Below are positions 24,030 through 29,677 of a stretch of DNA of 64,000 nt, in pieces (position 1 is the stretch's first letter; each line of letters starts with the position of its first letter). Where the stretch lies: contig DXEG01000041.1 in NCBI GenBank assembly GCA_019115125.1, positions 1 through 64,000 on the forward strand, read 5' to 3'. Position numbers and translations under genes: made by a program. The DNA is from Candidatus Blautia faecipullorum (GTDB lineage Bacteria > Bacillota > Clostridia > Lachnospirales > Lachnospiraceae). Below the pieces are notes generated by a model. That model did not search any database, was not told the DNA's origin, and worked only from the letters and a program-made list of their open reading frames with translations.

Positions 24030-24263
24030 TTAGCCTTGCTCCTTTCTCTTGCGTTTGTCTTGACGCTCCAATTCAGCTAAAACCAAAAGAATCAAATCTT
24101 TTATAAATTCATAGTGACCAGAGTCTTTATGCTTTTCTGCAACTTCGCTTGATGTATCAACAATTTCCTGCCATGCCTGATCCGAACCATCATTGTTATA
24201 AAACCTTTTATGTAACTGCCATGCTTCACTCCATAAACCAAAATATACTTCTTTGAAGTTCAC
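24030..24263 (-). CDS. Hypothetical satellite protein
   Basis: A 77-aa helical protein (MNFKEVYFGLWSEAWQLHKRF...) rich in Trp and Glu, ending ELERQDKRKRKEQG. It is the first gene past the origin-like sequence. Similar small proteins occur in Clostridial phages and satellites near replication genes; function unknown. AGGAGG precedes ATG 24263. Confidence 0.5.
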   Translation of the reverse strand: MNFKEVYFGLWSEAWQLHKRFYNNDGSDQAWQEIVDTSSEVAEKHKDSGHYEFIKDLILLVLAELERQDKRKRKEQG

Positions 24264-24286
24264 TCGTTGCCTCCTTTCTGCCTGAT

Positions 24287-24389
24287 AGGGTGGAAAGAAT
24301 GGAATTTATTTTAAATTCATATTATTATGTATATATTATTTATTCCTTACATATAATGATTTATAAAAACATTCCACTTAATCCACCCT
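24287..24389. other. Candidate satellite replication origin
   Basis: Two 19-bp imperfect inverted arms (24287-24305 and 24371-24389), each with two TGGAWT-type units nine bases apart, flank 65 bp of which only 7 are G or C. It lies directly 3' of the SF3 helicase/initiator gene. SaPI origins have the same plan: iterons on both sides of an AT-rich melting region next to rep. Binding by the initiator is inference. Confidence 0.65.
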
Positions 24390-24401
24390 TATTAGGCCTC
24401 A

Positions 24402-25742
24402 TTACTCAAAAGGCAACTCCTGTGCCCCATCAATTTCCATGAAATCCTCTTTCTCTGCTAATCCAACAAAATATTCATCTCCATGTACCGTTTTCTTGCC
24501 ATACCCCTTGTTCTTTAAATTGGCGTAGAATCTTGTCCTGCTCAACGGCTCCCGCTCAGTTTCTTCACAATATGTTTTATACAAATTGTGAAGTTCTGTC
24601 GATTTGATTGATTTTGAAATATCTCTTTCCATCCGTTCCTGGATAAATGCTTGAACGGAATCACTATCGCCATACAGCTCAGCTACAAGCTCTCGGCTCC
24701 GGTTACTTTCATATAACGTATTGTTCGCAAACAGGTCTTTTAATTCTTTCAATGCCAGATTGATGATATAGGGAATTTCCGCCCGTAATTTATCCTCGAG
24801 CTGTCGATCTGGACTTTCTGGGCGATTATTCATTTCAATAAGAATAATTCTCTCAAAAAGTGCATTCGATTTTTCATCTAAAGAAATCGGAACCGTATTG
24901 CAGGAGAATAGCAGTCTCGCATATGGCACAAAGGTAATGATATCCCGCCCCTTAAAACTGTCCGATATGCTATCGCCACCAGTGATTAATTTAATTACAT
25001 TTACGGTTTTAAGAGGATTTCCATTCAAATCAGCACATAAGTTGATTAGTTTCCCCAATAATTGGATTGAATGGAACTTTTCCTCAATTCGTTGTAGTGG
25101 AATATTGCTATAGTTTCCTGCTCCAATCACATTCTCGAATAGTCGAACTACAACAGATTTTCCCGTTCCGCGCCCACCCTTTAGAATAATAAATTTCTGG
25201 TAGTTACATCTCGTCATGCACAAACCTAGATATTGAAGTATTGTTTTCCTATCCTCAGTTGACATAGCAGATTTTAAAAACTTCTCTGTTTCAATGCCTG
25301 AACATTCCTTATTAGGCTCATAATTCCAAGGTATTTGATTGATACAATAATATTCCGGGCTATGATCGTGTATTTCGTCTGTTTTTGTATCCAGAAAACA
25401 ATTTTTGAATGAAATCCAATGCACAGGATACTGATTGATTTCCTCATACGTTTTTTCTAATTCAAAGTCCATTACAAACAGTTGATAAATCCTCGTGATG
25501 GTGGTAGACTTAACGAAACGAGGTAAAATCAAGCTTTTTATCAAAGTTTTTAATCTTGCGCCGGAAAAGTCTGCCCTATACACTCCATCTGTATAGTGGT
25601 ATGGCGTTCCGGCCATGAAAAACAGATTGTAATTCTCCTTGATGTATCGTAGAATTGCATCGTCAAAAACACCGCACGGCCTGCCTTTTCCGTCTAGCAG
25701 ATGGAATTTCATTTTAAATGAATCGTCCAAATGTTTTTCCAC
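24402..25742 (-). CDS. SF3/D5-type helicase, replication initiator
   Basis: A 446-aa protein with an N-terminal D5_N-like region, Walker A LKGGRGTGKS at about 187-196, Walker B in KLINLCADLNG and motif C in ARLLFSCNTVP. The C-terminus has a winged-helix segment (TRFYANLKNKGYG). Proteins of this kind (SaPI Rep, P4 alpha-like) bind the element's origin and unwind it. No prim-pol or TOPRIM domain is visible, so priming would come from elsewhere. It is followed at once by the origin-like sequence and preceded by a primase-like gene ten bases away. Confidence 0.85.
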   Translation of the reverse strand: MEKHLDDSFKMKFHLLDGKGRPCGVFDDAILRYIKENYNLFFMAGTPYHYTDGVYRADFSGARLKTLIKSLILPRFVKSTTITRIYQLFVMDFELEKTYEEINQYPVHWISFKNCFLDTKTDEIHDHSPEYYCINQIPWNYEPNKECSGIETEKFLKSAMSTEDRKTILQYLGLCMTRCNYQKFIILKGGRGTGKSVVVRLFENVIGAGNYSNIPLQRIEEKFHSIQLLGKLINLCADLNGNPLKTVNVIKLITGGDSISDSFKGRDIITFVPYARLLFSCNTVPISLDEKSNALFERIILIEMNNRPESPDRQLEDKLRAEIPYIINLALKELKDLFANNTLYESNRSRELVAELYGDSDSVQAFIQERMERDISKSIKSTELHNLYKTYCEETEREPLSRTRFYANLKNKGYGKKTVHGDEYFVGLAEKEDFMEIDGAQELPFE

Positions 25743-25751
25743 CTCCTTTCG

Positions 25752-26273
25752 TTATTCAATTCCGCACAAGCAATCCAAACGATATGAAACCATCTGCTTT
25801 GAATTTACAAGCCAGCACCACGGATCGCTGAGTGGTTTAATGTGTGGGCTTTTGAGAAGATTTTCATAAAATTCTTCTTGCATCTTAAGATGCTCCACCC
25901 ATGATGCCCATAGTTTTCTAGCACGTTTTTCTGCCTGCCTACGCGCTCTTTGCGACTGTTCCTGTTCTTCAATGCGTTTAGCAATATTTTTCTTGTCTGT
26001 CTCATTCAAGCCCGTAGAAAGACCGTATAAAGCCGATATTTCCCGCAAGGCATCCCAGTTGTTGCATCCTCGCACATGGCTCCACAGCTTCACGACATCG
26101 CCACCAACACCGCGCCCAAAATCAAAAAAACTTTGTGTCTGCGGATATAGTTTTACGGACGGACTTTTCTCGCCGGGAAAAAGAAACATTCCCCGGATAG
26201 GTTGTCCAAGTAAATGCCTTGCTACAGATTCAATGCAAACTTGTCTTTTAACATTCTCGAAATCTTCTTTCAT
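25752..26273 (-). CDS. CHC2-like primase fragment lacking zinc ligands
   Basis: A 173-aa protein whose first 80 residues follow the DnaG zinc-binding fold: ESVARHLLG, FPGEKSPSVKLYPQTQSFFDFGRGVGGDVVKL. The EKxPS and GGD marks are kept but the three or four Cys/His ligands are replaced. The rest is a Lys/Arg-rich helix (QSQRARRQAEKRARKLWASW). There is no TOPRIM domain, so it cannot prime alone. Such degenerate CHC2 proteins accompany Rep in many satellites and probably help DNA binding. Confidence 0.65.
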   Translation of the reverse strand: MKEDFENVKRQVCIESVARHLLGQPIRGMFLFPGEKSPSVKLYPQTQSFFDFGRGVGGDVVKLWSHVRGCNNWDALREISALYGLSTGLNETDKKNIAKRIEEQEQSQRARRQAEKRARKLWASWVEHLKMQEEFYENLLKSPHIKPLSDPWCWLVNSKQMVSYRLDCLCGIE

Positions 26274-26386
26274 TTTTCCATATTCTCCAAATTTTTGAGT
26301 TCAGCGATCAACAGCAGTTTATTATTGACCGGTTTCTTTAGTAGGGGATTTTTCGCCCGAATAGGCTTTTATCTTTTGTGAATTGA

Positions 26387-26581
26387 TTATTCTGAATAAT
26401 TCTTTTCTATATATTCCAAAACTTTTCTTTTATTGATTCTATAGTTGCGTCCAATTCTGCGAACTGCTCCAGCTTCTTCGGCAATTTTGCAAACCGTAGA
26501 AATGCCTGTATTGATGCATTCAGCCATCTGTTGCTTTGTAACAAGTTCTCCGTTTGAATCTTTATAGATAAGTTGATGCAT
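26387..26581 (-). CDS. Excisionase-like small HTH protein
   Basis: A 64-aa protein with LVTKQQMAECINTGISTVCKIAEEAGAVRRIGRNYRINKRKVLEYIEKN (read as an HTH followed by a wing), the form of AlpA/Xis-type MerR-like excisionases and HTH_17 proteins. It is the first gene of the replication operon at the right end, the place of xis/early activator in PICIs. AAAGGAGGG precedes ATG 26581. Confidence 0.6.
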   Translation of the reverse strand: MHQLIYKDSNGELVTKQQMAECINTGISTVCKIAEEAGAVRRIGRNYRINKRKVLEYIEKNYSE

Positions 26582-26618
26582 ATAAGCCCTCCTTTTGACT
26601 TTTTATATCTTTGCTATT

Positions 26619-26696
26619 CTTTGTCTACAATCATATTATATCAGATATTGACACTCATGTATAGACATGAGATAATTTTTCTATAGACAGTCTATA
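26619..26696. promoter_or_regulatory. Divergent promoters and palindromic operators at satellite right end
   Basis: Plus strand: TTGACA (26648-26653), 17 bp, GATAAT (26671-26676) for the cargo gene. Minus strand: an extended TATAAT lies at about 26635-26640 for the replication operon. Related operators: TTGTCTACAA (26619-26628), TGTATAGACAT in the plus spacer (near 26658-26668) and the palindrome TATAGAC-A-GTCTATA (26682-26696). The binding protein is unknown and is not the 20463 repressor by motif. Confidence 0.55.
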
Positions 26697-26739
26697 AATA
26701 TTGACTGATAAAATAAAAAAAGTCTAGGAGAATATTATA

Positions 26740-27630
26740 ATGCATTCAATAACAATTATACCGTTGCCCGATAGTTATGACGTTATCATCGATAATATAA
26801 AATTCGAAGATGGTTCTGCTGCAATAATGCATTACCGTTATGGTAGCTTTCTAGTTGCATTGCATAATTTTGACATTAATTATGTTGCTGCTAAGGTGAC
26901 CTCTACCTTTAAAAGCTTTAGGGGAGATAATTTAGACGAACTTATTGAAATGTGCTTCGAAAATATGGGAGAAAGCCATAACGATATTGTTATAGTTATG
27001 GCCTTGCTTAATGAAATACACAGTGAACTAAATAATTATATTAATTCAGATGGCAAAATGGGAGCCTCCCAAATACTAGAAGACATTTTCAAAGCTTATA
27101 TCGCTTTTAAAACATTAATAGAAAATCAAATTAAAAATAATTTTTCAAATGTTGACATGAGTACTATGTTAAAATTTCAAGATGGTGCTATCTTTGCAAA
27201 ATTTTTTCTGGATAAAAACAAAACAATGAGAGTTGCATATTCTATGTGTGATATATATTCACTATTTTCAATAGATACTTTAAATGTCCAAGAAAAAAAA
27301 ATTTGCATTAAGCGTTGCGAAAACTGTGGTCGTTTATTTTTACCTCAAACGCGCTCAGATGAAATTTATTGTGATAATATTTGCGAGAACGGAAAAACTT
27401 GTAAACAAATTGGATATGCAAACAAATTAAAAGCAGACCCATTTAAAGCTGAATATAGAAAAGCTTATAAAACACAACATGCAAAAATGAAACGCAATCA
27501 AGAGAATATTCCTAACTATAAGGAAAAATTTTTTGAACCTTGGGTTAAAGCAGCAAAAGACGCCTTAGGGAAATACCAGTTGGAAGATAACATTGATGCT
27601 TTTATTCAGTGGCTACACGAAAACAAATAG
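26740..27630 (+). CDS. Satellite cargo protein, DUF6076-like with zinc finger
   Basis: A 296-aa protein on the plus strand, against the rest of the operon, with its own promoter. The first 190 residues are mostly helical and unrecognised. The C-terminal third has CENCGRLFLP, then a run to YCDNICENGKTCKQIGYANK with six Cys that could bind zinc, then a basic helix. This resembles DUF6076-type and CGNR-type proteins of mobile elements. Genes at this place in PICIs are often accessory, including anti-phage defence genes. Function is unknown; defence is a hypothesis from location. The gene is very AT-rich. Confidence 0.5.
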   Translation: MHSITIIPLPDSYDVIIDNIKFEDGSAAIMHYRYGSFLVALHNFDINYVAAKVTSTFKSFRGDNLDELIEMCFENMGESHNDIVIVMALLNEIHSELNNYINSDGKMGASQILEDIFKAYIAFKTLIENQIKNNFSNVDMSTMLKFQDGAIFAKFFLDKNKTMRVAYSMCDIYSLFSIDTLNVQEKKICIKRCENCGRLFLPQTRSDEIYCDNICENGKTCKQIGYANKLKADPFKAEYRKAYKTQHAKMKRNQENIPNYKEKFFEPWVKAAKDALGKYQLEDNIDAFIQWLHENK

Positions 27631-27632
27631 CC

Positions 27633-27680
27633 AAAATCCCCCTCGCCCGTCTGCTGCGCCGGAAAAGGGGGAATTTTGTT
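27633..27680 (+). terminator. Terminator after the cargo gene
   Basis: AATCCCCCT near 27635 and AGGGGGAATT near 27665 form a long GC stem with a T-rich tail (TTTTGTTTTA). It ends the cargo transcript before the att site. Confidence 0.65.
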
Positions 27681-27704
27681 TTAGTGTAAGTTATTTTTTA
27701 CAAT

Positions 27705-27723
27705 TTACCACAGATTTGCAACA
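27705..27723. repeat. Putative integrase arm-binding sites, right end
   Basis: TTACCACA (27705-27712) and TTGCAACA (27716-27723), the same two motifs as at the left end. Confidence 0.45.
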
Positions 27724-27782
27724 AACTATTTTCTGATTCCTTCGGAACTAGCATGTTTACAATGCTTTTCTGCAACTCGCTA

Positions 27783-27802
27783 TCAAGTATTTTTTCTTGA
27801 CG
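27783..27802. repeat. attR of the satellite
   Basis: The second copy of the 20-bp att core. It is followed by a near copy of part of itself (TATTTTTTCTTGAC at about 27804-27817), which on the minus strand gives a further TTGTCAAG element upstream of the original ylxM promoter. Confidence 0.85.
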
Positions 27803-27903
27803 GTATTTTTTCTTGACAAAATTATAATCGTTATGTTTATCTGTTTCAGAAATGTGAGAAAAGCCTTTGCTGAAAATGTGTAGAATGGGCAACAGAAGTA
27901 TGA

Positions 27904-27909
27904 TATAAT
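27904..27909 (+). promoter_or_regulatory. Extended -10 promoter of the Fst-like toxin
   Basis: TGATATAAT (TG at 27901-27902, TATAAT 27904-27909) forms an extended -10; the -35 match (TAGAAT, 27881-27886) is weak. The expected start near 27916 leaves a 40-nt leader in which TCCCC can pair with the GGGGG of the ribosome site. Confidence 0.55.
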
Positions 27910-27956
27910 TTTTGTGTTGCCTCCCCGAATCTGGCGACAGAAAGGGGGTGTTCGCA

Positions 27957-28046
27957 ATGGATATACTTATATCTCTTATTATCGCTGTCATGGCAGGTGT
28001 GATTAGCCATCTCATCTGCAAATGGTTGGACAACGATAAAAAGTAG
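27957..28046 (+). CDS. 29-aa Fst-like type I toxin
   Basis: ATG at 27957, with AAAGGGGG six to seven bases upstream, encodes MDILISLIIAVMAGVISHLI followed by CKWLDNDKK: one membrane helix then the polar KWLD tail typical of Fst/Ldr family toxins of Firmicutes. Such peptides insert in the membrane and condense the nucleoid. The 26-base segment over the start codon (27953-27978) is repeated in direct orientation beyond the terminator (28129-28153), the DRa/DRb plan of the par locus of plasmid pAD1. It lies just outside the satellite. Activity is inferred. Confidence 0.7.
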   Translation: MDILISLIIAVMAGVISHLICKWLDNDKK

Positions 28047-28084
28047 GCAACCAACCTATGGTCTAAGCCTCCATCGAAAAGGAA

Positions 28085-28169
28085 TAGAAAACCCCAGTGC
28101 TGCAACACTGGGGTTTTCGCTCGTTGTCCGCAATGGATAACTTATATCTCTTAGCCTACTGGCATTATA
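28085..28169 (-). ncRNA. Antitoxin RNA of the Fst-like locus
   Basis: Minus-strand TTGCAT (28187-28192), 17 bp, TATAAT (28164-28169) with extended TG. The RNA, starting near 28157, would carry the complement of the direct repeat (28129-28153), which can pair with the toxin mRNA over its start codon, and would end at the shared terminator. This is the RNA II arrangement of par loci. About 70 nt. Confidence 0.6.
28088..28117. terminator. Shared bidirectional terminator of the toxin-antitoxin locus
   Basis: Perfect 12-bp arms AAAACCCCAGTG (28088-28099) and CACTGGGGTTTT (28106-28117), loop CTGCAA, T-run on each strand. It serves both convergent RNAs. Confidence 0.75.
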
Positions 28170-28226
28170 GCATATGCAGATTAGAAATGCAATATACTCC
28201 GACTTGAGTTCCGCAGCGATTCTTTG

Positions 28227-28255
28227 TTGCAATCCGTCCCGTTCGGTTTTATAAT
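28227..28255 (+). promoter_or_regulatory. Promoter of the 174-aa gene
   Basis: TTGCAA (28227-28232), 17 bp, TATAAT (28250-28255) followed by a 70-base leader to the ATG at 28327. Confidence 0.6.
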
Positions 28256-28326
28256 AAAAGCAATGACAGCGGATTGCCGCTCTGGACGGCATTCCGGAAA
28301 ATTTTTTATAAAGAAGGAGAAGCCAT

Positions 28327-28851
28327 ATGAACCAGGAATTGTACAACGAAGCGGTGCGCTCGAATATCTTATCGAAAGCTCTTATCAGCCAGCTTTTGGA
28401 ATGCATGGAATACAGCAGCATTTCCTTTATCAACTGGACTATTGAAGTTCTCGAGGTCATCAGGACGAGGATTGAGCGCGGAGATAAGATCACGGATGAA
28501 GTTTCCGGCATCACCTACAATACCAGAACCTTCCGCAAATTTGTAAAGGACAATTTTTCATCCTATATTGAAAGCCAGGTGTTTTCCGGCTCGAACAAGG
28601 GCGAAAAGGTTTATTTTTCTCTGGAAGCCTGTGAGGACGGTTATAACCTTCTCATGGCCGATTCCTCCAAAAATAAAACCTACCAGTGGATTTCCAGCCT
28701 GAGCGAACGCTTTTCTCTGGTAGAAATGATCGCCACAGGAATTGTCTACCTGAAAGATGTAAAAACCAATACATATCAGCCTTTCATCTCCGGCAACGGC
28801 AAATACTGCCGGTATGATAAAGCGACAGGACACATTGTGGAGCTGAAATAA
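28327..28851 (+). CDS. Hypothetical 174-aa protein
   Basis: A monocistronic gene with AGAAGGAGA before ATG 28327. The N-terminal third is helical (LISQLLECMEYSSISFINWTIEVLEVI), followed by alternating strands (KVYFSLEACEDGYNLLMAD, GIVYLKDVKTNTYQPF). No signal peptide or metal motif is visible. Before the satellite inserted it was the gene upstream of ylxM on the other strand. Not recognised. Confidence 0.6.
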   Translation: MNQELYNEAVRSNILSKALISQLLECMEYSSISFINWTIEVLEVIRTRIERGDKITDEVSGITYNTRTFRKFVKDNFSSYIESQVFSGSNKGEKVYFSLEACEDGYNLLMADSSKNKTYQWISSLSERFSLVEMIATGIVYLKDVKTNTYQPFISGNGKYCRYDKATGHIVELK

Positions 28852-28933
28852 AGCGGCGCGCTCCTGTGCAGAGACGGCAGAAAAATTATTCTGAACCTCT
28901 CCGAAAAGCTGTTATATAAAAAAATAAAAACCA

Positions 28934-28990
28934 AAAAGCATCCGATACAGATTTTGATATGCTCCATATCAATCCGTATCGGGGGCTTTT
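28934..28990 (+). terminator. Terminator of the 174-aa gene
   Basis: Long imperfect stem (AAAAGC..CCGATAC pairs with GTATCGG..GCTTTT) with inner GATATG/CATATC, ending in TTTTC. Confidence 0.65.
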
Positions 28991-29048
28991 CATTTCTCGA
29001 AACTGCAACCTCAGCACACGCAAATTCCTTTTATCTCCCGGCTATGGT

Positions 29049-29660
29049 CTATTCTTCGGGATCGTCCGCCTCAAATTCAAAGACGCACCGTTCAAAGGCA
29101 TTGATGATATTGGTGTCCTGATATTTGTCGTAGCGCTTATGTTTTCTTCCATAGCTCATATGCACATGGCCGTGGAGGAAATATTTAGGGTGGTATTTTT
29201 CCAGCAGTTTTATAAAGGCTTTAAACCCCTGATGAGGCAGATCCCGGCCGTCATTGAGACTGTAGGCGGGGGCGTGTGTCACAAGAATATCAAAGCCTCC
29301 TCTGAAAATCAGCTTTGGCCAGAGCTTCCAGATACGCCTCCTCATCTCTCCCTCCGTGAACTGATAGTTTCCCGGCTTATACCTCATGGAGCCTCCCAGC
29401 CCCAGTATCCGCACTCCTTCATGGACATATATTTTGTCATCGATACAGATGCAGCCGTCAGGAGGTATCTTTTCGTATTTGTCATCATGATTTCCATGCA
29501 CATACAATACCGGAGCTGATGTAAACGTGGCCAGAAAGGACAGATATCTGGGATCCAGATCTCCGCAGGAAATGATCAGATCAATCCCTTCCAGCTTGCT
29601 TTTTTCAAAGTAATCCCACAGATATTTTGATTCTTCATCTGCGATCGCTAGTATTTTCAT
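29049..29660 (-). CDS. Calcineurin-like metallophosphoesterase
   Basis: A 203-aa protein with the metal-binding marks CGDLD (residues ~31-35), GNHDDKYE near 56 and HGHVHMSYG near 162. Members cleave phosphodiesters or protein phosphates; substrate here is unknown. It starts 17 bases after the BMP-domain gene and is probably in one operon with it. No signal peptide, so cytoplasmic. Confidence 0.85.
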   Translation of the reverse strand: MKILAIADEESKYLWDYFEKSKLEGIDLIISCGDLDPRYLSFLATFTSAPVLYVHGNHDDKYEKIPPDGCICIDDKIYVHEGVRILGLGGSMRYKPGNYQFTEGEMRRRIWKLWPKLIFRGGFDILVTHAPAYSLNDGRDLPHQGFKAFIKLLEKYHPKYFLHGHVHMSYGRKHKRYDKYQDTNIINAFERCVFEFEADDPEE

Positions 29661-29677
29661 ATATTCCGGCGTCCCCT

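Larger units (their letters stand above)
17325..27802. mobile_element. Phage-inducible chromosomal island (PICI/SaPI-like satellite)
   Basis: A 10.5-kb element between perfect 20-bp repeats. It has a tyrosine integrase at one end, an ImmA-like protease and HTH repressor with divergent promoters, a primase-like protein, an SF3 helicase/initiator with an iteron-flanked AT-rich origin, and a terminase-small-subunit-like gene, plus a cargo gene at the far end. There is no capsid, tail, lysis, relaxase or conjugation gene. Size and gene set are those of Gram-positive PICIs, which replicate and are packaged with a helper phage. The call is by content and layout; excision and packaging are not shown. 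The DNA is clearly more AT-rich than the flanking chromosome. Confidence 0.75.

Noticed and set aside
17325-27802. Integrative conjugative element (ICE) interpretation
   Set aside because: No relaxase, coupling protein or type IV secretion genes; Rep, origin and TerS-like gene fit a phage satellite better.
27698-28108. A 136-codon minus-strand frame across attR and the toxin locus
   Set aside because: It crosses the att site and is antisense to a compact toxin gene with clear signals; composition is not protein-like.
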